In this document: one piece after another, positions 1 through 8,284 of the stretch
How positions within the stretch are numbered: position 1 is the first letter of the stretch
Layout: each line of letters begins with the position of its first letter
Origin: an uncultured Lachnospiraceae bacterium
GTDB lineage: Bacteria; Bacillota; Clostridia; Lachnospirales; Lachnospiraceae
Assembly: GCA_944376125.1 (NCBI GenBank)
Contig: CALWBQ010000055.1
Coordinates: forward strand, 1-64,000
Direction: 5' to 3'
DNA: 64,000 bases
The notes under the pieces: model-generated
Database searches by the model: none
Seen by the model: only the letters and a program-made list of their open reading frames with translations
What the model was told of the DNA's origin: nothing
Program-made: the position numbers and the translations under genes

Positions 1-3
1 TTC

Positions 4-32
4 TTGACAACCGCTGCAAAAAAGAATATACT
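4..32 (+). promoter_or_regulatory. Promoter of the mgtA transcript
   Basis: A TTGACA box (4-9) and a TATACT box (27-32) are separated by 17 bases. This close match to the vegetative sigma-factor consensus would start transcription just before the M-box. Confidence 0.75.
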
Positions 33-37
33 AAACA

Positions 38-190
38 TGTTCGGTAGGTAAGGCTCCTACAGGGATACGGACTGTTGCCGCGAAATAGTGGAGACACTAT
101 GAGAGGGTTTGAACAGGGTACATCGAACGCAAGGTGTATCATAATACAGTTTCACCGCCCTGCAGAGTTAAAGCTCAAACGAAACAGAGA
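38..190 (+). promoter_or_regulatory. M-box (ykoK) Mg2+ riboswitch
   Basis: The stretch carries the conserved M-box core: a GGTAGGTAAGGCTCCTAC-like 5' block (43-60), GGGATACGG after it, an internal hairpin region, and the 3' block GAGTTAAAGCTCAAAC (about 165-181). M-box RNAs bind Mg2+ and fold so that a downstream terminator forms when Mg2+ is plentiful. The next gene is a P-type Mg2+ ATPase and an intrinsic terminator follows directly, both as expected for the class. Boundaries are approximate because I aligned it by eye from memory of the consensus. Confidence 0.9.
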
Positions 191-203
191 CAGGAAGTGT
201 TTT

Positions 204-236
204 CCCGTATGTCTGCCGGACATACGGGATTTTTTT
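204..236 (+). terminator. Intrinsic terminator of the M-box
   Basis: A perfect 10-bp stem (204-213 with 219-228) with a 5-base loop is followed by a run of seven T. It sits just after the M-box and is the likely expression platform for Mg2+-dependent attenuation of mgtA. Confidence 0.9.
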
Positions 237-356
237 GGTTTCATAGAAAGCTGTGCTTTCTATGAAACCAAATGCTCAGCAGGGGTGTCCCAGCGGGGGC
301 AAGGCTGCGGCGGCGGAAAAGAATATGCCGCAGGCGGGGAATTCTGCAGCGCAGGA
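237..356 (+). repeat. Post-terminator hairpin repeat, copy A
   Basis: The copy starts at the terminator poly-T with a perfect 15-bp inverted repeat (237-251 with 255-269; half-site GGTTTCATAGAAAGC). It continues AAATGCTCAGCAGG and ends near GGGGAATTCTGC (337-348). The same order of elements is seen at 41368 and, more diverged, at 5239, and a short 5' piece is at 37780. It lies in the mgtA 5' untranslated region. No protein is evident. It may be a palindromic mobile or miniature element, or a structured RNA domain. Confidence 0.65.
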
Positions 357-389
357 TTCTGTTTTGAAAACGAAAGCGAGGTGAGAAAA

Positions 390-497
390 ATGGATGCAGG
401 GAGTAGCTGCGGCGCTGGCTGTATAGGACGAAGCTGGAATGAAATACCTGGGCAGAGAAGGGGAAACTGCGGCTCATCTGCGCCGTTTTTCTCCTGA
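390..497 (+). CDS. Possible 35-residue small ORF in the mgtA leader
   Basis: An ATG at 390 is preceded by GAGGTGAG (379-386), a possible ribosome binding site. It opens a 35-codon frame rich in Cys and Gly (starts MDAGSSCGAGC) that stops at 497, about 110 bases before mgtA. I do not recognise the peptide. It overlaps the end of the repeat, so it may be chance. A leader peptide that couples translation to mgtA expression is conceivable, as MgtL does in enterobacteria, but nothing in the sequence proves it. Confidence 0.2.
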   Translation: MDAGSSCGAGCIGRSWNEIPGQRRGNCGSSAPFFS

Positions 498-609
498 AAT
501 ATATATGCCCTAAGAGAATTGATTTTGCTTTGAATGGCTGCGCCGTACCTTCTTGAAAAGGAAACCGGATGATTGTGAGAGACTGGAAAATTGATGGAGG
601 TACTGGCCT

Positions 610-3258
610 ATGAGAAATTTGAGAGAGAGACTGCTCTCTGCGGCAGTATGCACGGAGAGAGAGCTGTTTGAACTGTATATGACTGGAACGGAGGGGATGA
701 GCCGGAAAGCGGCTGAACTCTCCAGAGAATATTACGGCCGGAATGTGATGAACGCCCGGAAAGGGCCGGCCTGGGGAAAGCGTCTGCTGGAGGCGTTTAT
801 TAACCCGTTTACTGTTGTTCTGCTGGTGTTGGCAGTGATCTCTGTGTTTACAGATATTTTGCTGGCAAAACCGGGAGAAAAGAGCTATGCGGCAGTGATT
901 ATGATCACCGCGATGGTGGTGATTTCCGGAATCCTGCGTTTTGTGCAGGAGTCAAAAAGCCAGAATGCAGCTGCAAAATTGGCAGGGATGATCCAGACCA
1001 CGGCCAGCGTCCGGAGACTGGAGGACGGCAGACGGGAAATTCCCATGGATGAGATCGTTGTCGGCGACATTGTTTCCCTGTCGGCCGGCGACATGGTGCC
1101 CGCAGATGTCAGGATATTGGCAGCGAAGGATCTGTTTGTCAGCCAGTCGTCCCTGACAGGGGAGAGCGAACCGGTGGAAAAGCAGGGGACATGCACAGAC
1201 AAAAATGCTGCGCTGACCGAGATGACGAACCTGGCTTTTATGGGGAGCAATGTCGTCAGCGGGAGCGCCGAGGCGCTGGTGATCGGCGTCGGGGAGGACA
1301 CGGTTCTGGGCGCGATGGCTGGTGAACTTACGAAAAAACCGCCGAAAACACAGTTTGAAAAAGGCGTCAATTCTGTCTCCTGGCTGCTGATCCGCCTTAT
1401 GGCGGTCATGGTACCAGTCGTGTTTGTAATGAATGGGGTGACCAAAGGAGACTGGATGCAGGCTGCTCTGTTTTCCGTATCAGTGGCCGTCGGGCTGACT
1501 CCGGAGATGCTGCCGATGATCGTCACAGCCGCTCTGGCAAAGGGAGCGGTGGCTATGAGCCGCAAAAAGGTTATCATTAAAAATCTCAACGCCATCCAGA
1601 ACTTGGGGTCTATGGATATTCTGTGCACAGACAAGACCGGGACGCTGACCCAGGATAAAGTAGTGCTGGAATACCACCTCAACATAGATGGTGAGGAGGA
1701 TCCGAGGGTCCTGCGCCACGCTTTTTTGAACAGCTATTTCCAGACAGGGCTGAAAAATCTGATCGATGTGGCTGTCATTGAAAAGCAGCAGGCAATCGGG
1801 GCAGAGGAACTGACAGGGAAATACCAAAAAATAGATGAGATCCCCTTTGACTTTAACCGCAGGAGGATGAGCGTGGTGGTCAGGGATGATGCCGGAAAAA
1901 CCCAGATGGTGACAAAGGGGGCAGTGGAAGAGATGCTGGACTGCTGTTCCTTTGCAGAGCTTAACGGGGTGCCGGTGGTTTTGACGGAGGAGGTAAAAGC
2001 GAGAGTTCTGAAAAAATCAGACGAGCTGAATTCCGGCGGGATGAGAGTGATTGCAGTGGCGCAGAAGACCAATCCCTCCCCGGTCGGTGAGTTTTCTATA
2101 AAGGATGAGACCGATATGGTTCTGATCGGCTTCCTGGCATTTTTAGACCCGCCGAAAGAGACAACTGCGGCTGCAATCCGGGCGCTGAAGGAGTACGGTG
2201 TTTCTGTAAAGATTCTCACCGGAGACAATGAGAAGGTGACAGTCGCCATCTGCCGGCAGGTAGGACTGCGCGGGGACAGGATTTTGCTGGGGACAGATAT
2301 TGACAGTATGGCGGATGAGGAGCTGAAAGTTCAGGCCGAGGATATACAGGTGTTTGCCAAGCTGTCGCCAACCCAGAAAGCGCGGATTGTCAGGCTTTTG
2401 CGGGAAAATGGCCATACTGTCGGCTACATGGGAGACGGGATCAATGATGCGGCCGCCATGAAAGCCTCGGATGCCGGCATTTCTGTGGATACAGCGGTGG
2501 ACATTGCAAAAGAATCTGCCGGTGTGGTGCTTCTGGAAAAGGATCTGATGGTTCTGGAAGAAGGCATCATTGAGGGCAGAAAGACCTACGCCAATATGGT
2601 AAAATATATCAAAATGACGGCGTCATCCAATTTTGGAAATATGTTTTCCGTCCTGGCGGCCAGCGTATTTCTGCCGTTTCTGCCCATGGCGGCTCTCCAC
2701 CTGATCCTGCTGAATCTGATCTACGACGTGTCCTGCACAGCGATCCCCTGGGACAATGTAGATCCGGAGTATTTGAAAAAGCCGCGTTCTTGGGATGCCT
2801 CGTCCATAGGAAGGTTTATGGTAAGGATTGGACCGGTCAGCTCCCTGTTTGACATTGGGACATATCTGCTGTTATACTTTGTGATCTGCCCCATGGCAAC
2901 AGGCGGGCTTCGCTTTACACAGCTGACAGATCTGCAGGATCAGCTGATCTACATCGCTGTATTCCAGACAGGCTGGTTTATCGAATCCATGTGGAGCCAG
3001 ACTCTGGTGATCCATATGATACGGACACCGAAGCTCCCCTTTATCCAGAGCCAGGCGTCAGCCTCAGTAACCATCCTGACTTCGGCCGGCATTGCAGCTG
3101 TGACGCTGATTCCCTTTACCAGGATCGGTTCGATGATCGGACTGACCTCCCTTCCCCATATTTATTTCGGCTGGCTTGCCGGAATCGTGGCCGCATATAT
3201 GATGCTTGTCACGGCTGTGAAAAAGAGCTATATTCATAGATACAGAGAATGGCTGTAG
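610..3258 (+). CDS. mgtA: Magnesium-translocating P-type ATPase MgtA
   Basis: An 882-residue P3-type ATPase of the inner membrane that imports Mg2+ at the cost of ATP. Visible motifs are TGES in the actuator domain (183-186), DKTGTLT with the phosphorylated Asp341, GDGIND in the hinge (608-613), and the segment [15 protein letters not shown] before the phosphorylation site, which is typical of MgtA/MgtB. The length and N-terminal cation-ATPase domain fit full-length family members. The ATG at 610 follows GGAGG (596-600) by nine bases. An M-box riboswitch and terminator upstream support Mg2+ as substrate and predict expression at low Mg2+. No MgtC or MgtR gene is adjacent. A Ca2+ ATPase is less likely given the riboswitch. 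Confidence 0.95.
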   Translation: MRNLRERLLSAAVCTERELFELYMTGTEGMSRKAAELSREYYGRNVMNARKGPAWGKRLLEAFINPFTVVLLVLAVISVFTDILLAKPGEKSYAAVIMITAMVVISGILRFVQESKSQNAAAKLAGMIQTTASVRRLEDGRREIPMDEIVVGDIVSLSAGDMVPADVRILAAKDLFVSQSSLTGESEPVEKQGTCTDKNAALTEMTNLAFMGSNVVSGSAEALVIGVGEDTVLGAMAGELTKKPPKTQFEKGVNSVSWLLIRLMAVMVPVVFVMNGVTKGDWMQAALFSVSVAVGLTPEMLPMIVTAALAKGAVAMSRKKVIIKNLNAIQNLGSMDILCTDKTGTLTQDKVVLEYHLNIDGEEDPRVLRHAFLNSYFQTGLKNLIDVAVIEKQQAIGAEELTGKYQKIDEIPFDFNRRRMSVVVRDDAGKTQMVTKGAVEEMLDCCSFAELNGVPVVLTEEVKARVLKKSDELNSGGMRVIAVAQKTNPSPVGEFSIKDETDMVLIGFLAFLDPPKETTAAAIRALKEYGVSVKILTGDNEKVTVAICRQVGLRGDRILLGTDIDSMADEELKVQAEDIQVFAKLSPTQKARIVRLLRENGHTVGYMGDGINDAAAMKASDAGISVDTAVDIAKESAGVVLLEKDLMVLEEGIIEGRKTYANMVKYIKMTASSNFGNMFSVLAASVFLPFLPMAALHLILLNLIYDVSCTAIPWDNVDPEYLKKPRSWDASSIGRFMVRIGPVSSLFDIGTYLLLYFVICPMATGGLRFTQLTDLQDQLIYIAVFQTGWFIESMWSQTLVIHMIRTPKLPFIQSQASASVTILTSAGIAAVTLIPFTRIGSMIGLTSLPHIYFGWLAGIVAAYMMLVTAVKKSYIHRYREWL

Positions 3259-3278
3259 GGATATGGAGAACGATTAAA

Positions 3279-3665
3279 ATGAAAACAAAAGAAGAAGTAA
3301 TCGGATTTTGCCTGACGTTTCCCGAGGTCTATGAAGACTACCCTTTCCGGGATGATCAGTGGGCGGTTGTTCGCTTGAAAGGCAGCAAAAAGGTATTTGC
3401 CTGGGTCTTTGAGCGGAATGGCTGTGTCTGGGTCAACGTGAAGGCAGATCCGGAGTGGCGGGATTTCTGGCGGGAAGCCTTTGAGGCTGTCCTGCCGGCC
3501 TACCACCTGAACAAAGAACACTGGAATTCCCTGATACTGGACGGCTCGATCCCGGATGAGACGGTCCGGCAGCTGATCGGGGACAGCTACGACCTGGTGA
3601 AGCGCCAGGCAGAAAAGAAGAGAAGAAAACCGCGGGGCACCGCTGAAGAGGGACAGAAGGCATGA
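3279..3665 (+). CDS. MmcQ/YjbR-family protein
   Basis: A 128-residue small protein of the MmcQ/YjbR (CyaY-like fold) family, recognised by the N-terminal EEVIGFCLTFPEVYEDYPF and the motif WVNVKADPE in the middle. Members are often called DNA-binding, but no reaction or partner is firmly established. An ATG at 3249 would overlap mgtA. The ATG at 3279 is preferred because GGAG (3265-3268) lies ten bases upstream and the homologous region starts there. It follows mgtA by 20 bases and may be co-transcribed with it, though I see no functional link to Mg2+. The C-terminus is a basic tail rich in Lys and Arg. Confidence 0.8.
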   Translation: MKTKEEVIGFCLTFPEVYEDYPFRDDQWAVVRLKGSKKVFAWVFERNGCVWVNVKADPEWRDFWREAFEAVLPAYHLNKEHWNSLILDGSIPDETVRQLIGDSYDLVKRQAEKKRRKPRGTAEEGQKA

Positions 3666-3695
3666 GATTGAGGTGCCCTGTCCCTTTTCCACATT

Positions 3696-4448
3696 TTACA
3701 TATCTTGGGAATCTGACAGGAGACGCTTTAAAAAGTACTCTCTCTGATTGATGAACATCTCTGTAATCTCATAGCTTTCTGTCTCCTCATAGGAGCAGGG
3801 ACGTATGCCGCTGTCCCGAAAAGAGAGGATCCGGGCGTCGGGAATGCCCAGGAGGATCGGCGAATGGCTGGCGATGATGAACTGGGCGCCTTTTTGGGCC
3901 AGCTGATGGATCAGGATCAAAAGGGTCAGCTGCCTCTGCGGGGAGAGGGCGGCCTCCGGCTCGTCCAGAATGTAGAAGCCTTCTTCGGAAAAGGTTCCCT
4001 GCATCAGAGCCATAAAACTTTCACCGTGGGACTGGCTGTGGAAGGATTTTCCGCCAAAACGTCTGTAGTAGATCTCAGGAGGAACAAACTCCCGGTACTC
4101 TTCTGCTTTCGTTGCAACATTGTAAAAGCTCTCCGCCCGAAGGAAATAGCTGCTCTTTGGGCGCCGGGGGCCTTTCACCAGAAGCAGGGCCTGATGGAGG
4201 CTGGAATGGGACTCATAGGTGGAAAAATTGTAATTGCGGGTTCCGCCTTCCGGATTGAAGCCAAAGGCCACAGCGACAGCTTCCAGGAGAGTGGATTTTC
4301 CTGTGCCGTTCTCCCCGGAGAGCAGGGTGACATTCCGGTCAAAGACCAGAGAACCGAGATTTTGAAAGGATGGGATGGACCGGACATAACTGTCAGCATC
4401 CAGCCGATCCCAGCGGAAACGGATTTCCTGAAGATACCGCATATTCAT
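3696..4448 (-). CDS. AAA-family ATP-binding protein (ABC/SMC-like)
   Basis: A 250-residue predicted cytoplasmic ATPase. It has a Walker A motif GENGTGKST near residue 45, an ABC-like signature SHGES near 140, and a Walker B motif FYILDEPEAALSP near 160, followed by a switch-type His in ASHSP. This layout matches the small stand-alone AAA ATPases related to RecF, SMC and OLD proteins, whose roles are mostly unknown. No membrane segment and no nuclease domain are present, so a transporter or OLD nuclease is unlikely. The start at 4448 is supported by GGAGG about eight bases upstream on the minus strand. It converges with the YjbR-like gene, leaving a gap of only about 30 bases. Confidence 0.8.
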   Translation of the reverse strand: MNMRYLQEIRFRWDRLDADSYVRSIPSFQNLGSLVFDRNVTLLSGENGTGKSTLLEAVAVAFGFNPEGGTRNYNFSTYESHSSLHQALLLVKGPRRPKSSYFLRAESFYNVATKAEEYREFVPPEIYYRRFGGKSFHSQSHGESFMALMQGTFSEEGFYILDEPEAALSPQRQLTLLILIHQLAQKGAQFIIASHSPILLGIPDARILSFRDSGIRPCSYEETESYEITEMFINQREYFLKRLLSDSQDM

Positions 4449-4593
4449 AGGGAATTCCTCCTGCGTTGAAGTGCTGCGATTTTATGGTGTTTAGAGGGGG
4501 GACGATGGCTGATAGCTATATTATACACGAAGAAATGGCAGCTGCATCATCAAATTTCATTTTATCATTGCTTTCGAAATAATAAAATTGAGT

Positions 4594-4610
4594 TTGACAA
4601 TGATCATTGT
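4594..4610 (+). promoter_or_regulatory. Palindrome and -35-like box before the ACT-domain gene
   Basis: A perfect 14-bp palindrome ACAATGATCATTGT (4597-4610) overlaps a TTGACA box (4594-4599) about 20 bases before the start codon. No good -10 follows within the short distance to the start, so this may be an operator rather than the core promoter. Confidence 0.4.
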
Positions 4611-4631
4611 AAAATTACGGAGGTTCTCATT

Positions 4632-5000
4632 ATGGAAATCAAAAAGCTGGATGGCAGTTTCTCAGTCTGCAAGGTGATTGACTATACCCAAGTTGATCTG
4701 GGTATGGAATTTTGTTTTATTGGAAAAACAGATGAAGAAAACTCGCTGGTCTGTTTGACGGAGTTTGTGCCGCATAATACAATCGAACGGGATGATGGCT
4801 GGAAGGCTTTCCGGATACAAGGGATTTTAGATTTTTCACTTATCGGCATTCTTTCCCAAATTTCCACGCTATTGGCAGAAAATAGAGTTGGCATTTTTGC
4901 AGTTTCAACGTATAACACAGATTATATTTTGGTGAAGAAAGACAATTATGAGAAAGCGTTAGGAATACTGGAGAATGCTGGATATCGGATTATTGGATGA
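4632..5000 (+). CDS. ACT domain-containing protein
   Basis: A 122-residue protein whose C-terminal half (from IQGILDFSLIGILSQIS to the end) resembles the CASTOR/POLLUX-like ACT fold found in many small bacterial proteins. ACT domains usually bind amino acids or other small ligands. The substrate is unknown and no catalytic domain is present, so a ligand-sensing role is the most that can be inferred. The ATG at 4632 follows GGAGG (4619-4623) with good spacing. The gene stands alone, with a palindrome just upstream and the hydrogenase maturation leader beginning about 90 bases downstream. Confidence 0.75.
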   Translation: MEIKKLDGSFSVCKVIDYTQVDLGMEFCFIGKTDEENSLVCLTEFVPHNTIERDDGWKAFRIQGILDFSLIGILSQISTLLAENRVGIFAVSTYNTDYILVKKDNYEKALGILENAGYRIIG

Positions 5001-5088
5001 TATGATTTCTGAAGAATCCAATCTGAGGAACTGGTGTCTAAAATTAAAGAGACTGCGGAGAGCCGAATAGAGAACACAAAAGTTAGTC

Positions 5089-5238
5089 TTGACTTACTTT
5101 TCGCGCAGAATGTAAAATGGAAAAAAATTCATGGAACTCTGACCGAAAGAAAGTCTGACGGAAAGATTGGAAACAGCCTCTCTGAAAAAGAGGTTTGATT
5201 CTGTTTGCAACAGACCTTCTGCGGAGGGTCTGTTTTTT
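5089..5238 (+). promoter_or_regulatory. Leader with promoter and attenuator-like hairpins before the hyd maturation operon
   Basis: A TTGACT box (5089-5094) with a weak TGTAAAAT -10 region (5111-5118) is followed by a hairpin (5171-5206; AAACAG/CTGTTT outside, CCTCT/AGAGG inside). A strong terminator follows: 5209-5219 pairs with 5224-5234 and a T run comes next. The segment CTGTT (5201-5205) can also pair with AACAG (5209-5213), the first arm of the terminator, so two exclusive folds are possible. No known riboswitch core is recognised. The terminator precedes the operon it would control, which suggests attenuation, but it could also simply end a short RNA. Confidence 0.5.
5209..5238 (+). 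terminator. Intrinsic terminator upstream of the hyd maturation operon
   Basis: An 11-bp stem with one G-T pair (5209-5219 with 5224-5234) and loop TGCG is followed by a run of T to 5238. It lies about 160 bases before the first gene of the operon. Confidence 0.85.
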
Positions 5239-5360
5239 GTTTCACAGGAACCTGCGCTTCCTGTGAGATAAAAACGCTCCGTGGGACGTGCGCTGGCGCG
5301 AAGTGGAAACTTGCCGCTAAAGCGACCGCGCCCGGCGCGAGAGTTCCGCAAATGGAACTC
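5239..5360 (+). repeat. Post-terminator hairpin repeat, copy B
   Basis: It begins GTTTCACAGGAACC immediately after the poly-T. It contains a perfect 8-bp hairpin (5243-5250 with 5258-5265), then AAAACGCTCCGTGGGA, a CCGCTAAAGCG-like hairpin, and a final perfect 7-bp hairpin GAGTTCC/GGAACTC (5341-5347 with 5354-5360). The order matches copy C at 41368. It ends about 40 bases before the start codon of the first hyd gene, so it would be part of the mRNA leader. Confidence 0.65.
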
Positions 5361-5399
5361 TTTGTTCTTTCACTTCAAATAGAAAGGAGATCGGGATCT

Positions 5400-5675
5400 A
5401 TGGAAAAAGAGACGGCAGGCCAGGAGACCCGGATCGCAGTGATCGGAATCATTATAGAAGACAGAAAGCAGGCAGGGCTGGTGAACAGCCTGCTTCATCA
5501 GTACGGCTCGTATGTGATCGGGCGCATGGGCCTCCCCTACGAAAAAAAGGGCGTCAACATTATCAGCATTGTGGTGGATGCGCCTATGGATATCATCAGC
5601 GCCCTGTCAGGCAAATTGGGGAGACTGCCGGGTGTCAGCTCCAAGGCTCTCTACTCAAAGGCAGGAGGCCAGTGA
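5400..5675 (+). CDS. TM1266-family iron-only hydrogenase system regulator
   Basis: A 91-residue ACT-like or NikR C-terminal-like protein of the TM1266 family, named for its constant association with [FeFe] hydrogenase maturation genes. The recognisable parts are RIAVIGIIIEDRK near the start, LLHQYGSYVIGRMGLPY in the middle, and VDAPMDIISALSGKLG. It has no helix-turn-helix, so direct DNA binding is unproven and the regulator name is by association. The ATG at 5400 follows AAAGGAG by about nine bases. Its stop overlaps the hydE start (TGATG), indicating translational coupling. A longer frame reaching back to 5205 runs through the terminator and repeat and is not credible. Confidence 0.85.
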   Translation: MEKETAGQETRIAVIGIIIEDRKQAGLVNSLLHQYGSYVIGRMGLPYEKKGVNIISIVVDAPMDIISALSGKLGRLPGVSSKALYSKAGGQ

Positions 5676-6742
5676 TGGAGCAGAATACAGTGGCGTCCCT
5701 GATCGATATCCTGGAGAGAGACCACTGGCTGGAGCCGGATCAGTGGAGAAGAGTGCTGGAGGGATATACGGAAGAGACGGCCAGGTATGCGGCGGAGAAG
5801 GCCTCTGAGGTGAGAGACCAGGTCTACGGGAGGAGAATTTTTATTCGCGGCCTGATTGAATTTACTAATTACTGCCGGAATGACTGTTATTACTGCGGGA
5901 TCCGCAGGGGCAATCAGAAGGCTGCCCGTTACCGGCTGACCCAGGAGGAAATCCTGTCTTGCTGTCAGGAAGGGTGGAAGCTGGGATTCCGCACGTTTGT
6001 CCTCCAGGGAGGGGAAGACGGATATTTTACAGACGAGCGGGTGTGCGGTCTGGTCCGGGCGATCAAGAGACAGCATCCCGGGTGTGCCGTAACTCTCTCT
6101 ATCGGGGAGAGGGAAGCGGAGAGCTATGAGCGGTTCCGGGAAGCTGGGGCAGACCGGTACCTGCTTCGGCATGAGACGGCAGATCCGGGCCATTACAGGA
6201 GACTTCACCCGCCGCAGATGAGCCTGGAGCACAGGATGGAATGTCTGCGGCAGCTAAAGCGGCTGGGCTTTCAGACGGGCGCCGGGATGATGGTGGGGTC
6301 GCCGGGGCAGACGGTGGAATGTCTGATCAGGGATATGGAATTTCTTCATCAGCTCCAGCCGGAGATGGTGGGGATCGGCCCGTTTCTGCCCCACGATGAG
6401 ACGCCGTTTCGGGGAGAAAAAGCGGGGAGCACGGCCATGACACTGTACCTTTTGAGCCTGGTCCGGCTGATGCTCCCGGAAGTTCTGCTGCCGGCAACCA
6501 CGGCTCTGGGGACTGCCGCAGAAGGCGGGAGAGAGGCGGGAATTTTGGCAGGCGCCAATGTGGTGATGCCGAATCTGTCCCCGGAACATGTCAGGGGAAA
6601 ATACCTGCTCTATAACAACAAAATCTGCACGGGAAAAGAGGCTGCTGAAAACCTGCAGGAGCTGCGGGAGGCAGCGGCGAAGATTGGCTTTGAGATCGCC
6701 ATTGACCGTGGAGACCATAAAAATACTACAGGCCCTGTATAA
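5675..6742 (+). CDS. hydE: [FeFe] hydrogenase maturase HydE (radical SAM)
   Basis: A 355-residue radical SAM enzyme that works with HydG and HydF to build the diiron part of the H-cluster; HydE is linked to formation of the dithiomethylamine bridge. The 4Fe-4S motif CX3CX2C is at Cys67, Cys71 and Cys74 (CRNDCYYC). Family hallmarks seen further on are GGEDGYF, RHETADP near residue 175, and GAGMMVGSPGQT near 205. The ATG at 5675 overlaps the preceding stop codon by one base and follows AGGAGG (5663-5668). A GTG at 5672 is in frame but less likely. BioB and PylB are relatives, but the context makes HydE secure. Confidence 0.95.
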   Translation: MEQNTVASLIDILERDHWLEPDQWRRVLEGYTEETARYAAEKASEVRDQVYGRRIFIRGLIEFTNYCRNDCYYCGIRRGNQKAARYRLTQEEILSCCQEGWKLGFRTFVLQGGEDGYFTDERVCGLVRAIKRQHPGCAVTLSIGEREAESYERFREAGADRYLLRHETADPGHYRRLHPPQMSLEHRMECLRQLKRLGFQTGAGMMVGSPGQTVECLIRDMEFLHQLQPEMVGIGPFLPHDETPFRGEKAGSTAMTLYLLSLVRLMLPEVLLPATTALGTAAEGGREAGILAGANVVMPNLSPEHVRGKYLLYNNKICTGKEAAENLQELREAAAKIGFEIAIDRGDHKNTTGPV

Positions 6743-6797
6743 AAAAGGGTGAACCTGAAGGGAAAGTGATTCTGACCCGAGGTAGAAAGGAAGAAAA

Positions 6798-8216
6798 ATG
6801 TACAATCCAAAATCAAAACATGCAGAAGATTTTATCAACCATGAGGAGATCATGGAAACCCTGGAATATGCCGAAAAAAACAAGCATAACCGGGAACTGA
6901 TCGACGAGATCTTAAACAAGGCCAGATTGAGAAAAGGGCTGAGCCACAGAGAGGCTGCCGTTCTTCTGGATTGTGATCTGGAGGACAAAAATCAGGAAAT
7001 TTATGCCCTGGCCGAGCAGATCAAAAAGGACTTTTACGGCAATCGGATCGTCATATTTGCGCCGCTGTACTTATCGAACTACTGTGTCAACGGCTGCGTG
7101 TACTGTCCCTACCATGCTAAGAACAAGCACATCCCGCGGAAAAAGCTGACTCAGGAGGATATCCGCAGGGAGGTTATTGCCCTGCAGGATATGGGCCACA
7201 AGCGGCTGGCGCTGGAGACCGGGGAGGATCCGGTAAATAATCCCATTGAATACGTTCTGGAGAGCATTAAGACCATCTACAGCATCAAGCACAAAAATGG
7301 GGCGATCCGCCGAGTCAACGTCAATATCGCGGCCACCACGGTGGAGAATTACCGGAAGCTGAAGGAGGCGGGGATTGGCACCTATATTCTTTTCCAGGAG
7401 ACCTACCACAAGGAGAGCTATCTGAAGCTCCACCCGACAGGACCCAAACACGATTACGATTACCATACAGAGGCCATGGACAGAGCCATGGAGGGCGGCA
7501 TAGACGATGTGGGCTGCGGCGTCCTCTTCGGCCTGGAGCTGTACCGCTATGAGTTTGCAGGACTTTTGATGCACGCGGAGCACCTTGAGGCAGTCTATGG
7601 GGTTGGGCCTCACACCATCAGCGTTCCCCGGATAAAGCATGCAGACGACATCGACCCAGATGAGTTTGACAATGGAATCGACGATGACACTTTTGCCAAG
7701 ATTGTGGCCTGTATCCGGATTGCAGTGCCCTATACCGGCATGATCATTTCCACCCGGGAGAGCCAGAAGTGCAGGGAGAGGGTGCTCCATCTGGGGATTT
7801 CCCAGATTTCCGGCGGATCCCGGACCAGCGTAGGCGGCTATGTGGAGGAAGAGCCGGAGGATGAGAGCTCCGAGCAGTTTGATGTCAGCGACAAGAGGAC
7901 TCTGGACGAGGTGATAAACTGGCTGATGGGCATGGGATATATCCCCAGCTTCTGCACAGCCTGCTACAGGGAGGGAAGAACCGGAGACCGGTTCATGTCC
8001 CTATGCAAATCGGGACAGATCCAGAACTGCTGTCATCCCAATGCCCTGCTGACCCTGAAAGAGTACCTGACGGACTACGCCTCTGAAGATACGAAGAAGA
8101 AGGGCCTGGAGCTGATTGAAAAGGAGATCGGAAATATCCCCAAAGAGAAGGTTCGGGAGGTCGTCAGAGAGCGGCTGGCTGCGATTGAAAACGGGAGCCG
8201 GGATTTCCGGTTCTGA
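6798..8216 (+). CDS. hydG: [FeFe] hydrogenase maturase HydG (radical SAM tyrosine lyase)
   Basis: A 472-residue radical SAM enzyme that cleaves tyrosine to p-cresol and dehydroglycine, giving the CO and CN- ligands of the H-cluster. The N-terminal CX3CX2C motif is at Cys96, Cys100 and Cys103. The C-terminal second cluster motif CX2CX22C is at Cys386, Cys389 and Cys412, which separates HydG from the thiamine enzyme ThiH. Length agrees with known HydG. The ATG at 6798 follows a purine-rich AGAAAGGAAG. It lies 55 bases after hydE in the same operon, between hydE and hydF. Confidence 0.97.
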   Translation: MYNPKSKHAEDFINHEEIMETLEYAEKNKHNRELIDEILNKARLRKGLSHREAAVLLDCDLEDKNQEIYALAEQIKKDFYGNRIVIFAPLYLSNYCVNGCVYCPYHAKNKHIPRKKLTQEDIRREVIALQDMGHKRLALETGEDPVNNPIEYVLESIKTIYSIKHKNGAIRRVNVNIAATTVENYRKLKEAGIGTYILFQETYHKESYLKLHPTGPKHDYDYHTEAMDRAMEGGIDDVGCGVLFGLELYRYEFAGLLMHAEHLEAVYGVGPHTISVPRIKHADDIDPDEFDNGIDDDTFAKIVACIRIAVPYTGMIISTRESQKCRERVLHLGISQISGGSRTSVGGYVEEEPEDESSEQFDVSDKRTLDEVINWLMGMGYIPSFCTACYREGRTGDRFMSLCKSGQIQNCCHPNALLTLKEYLTDYASEDTKKKGLELIEKEIGNIPKEKVREVVRERLAAIENGSRDFRF

Positions 8217-8284
8217 CAGGGTATCGGCGCCTGTCTGGGGCCTGGCCGGAGCCGGCCCCTTCGGATGCCGGGATAGGAGGATAT

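Noticed and set aside
885..1685. Long minus-strand open frame inside mgtA
   Set aside because: It is antisense to a gene with clear P-type ATPase motifs, has no ribosome binding site and its translation has no recognisable domain.
5205..5399. N-terminal extension of the TM1266-family protein
   Set aside because: The frame crosses the terminator and repeat copy B. The ATG at 5400 has a ribosome binding site and matches the family length.
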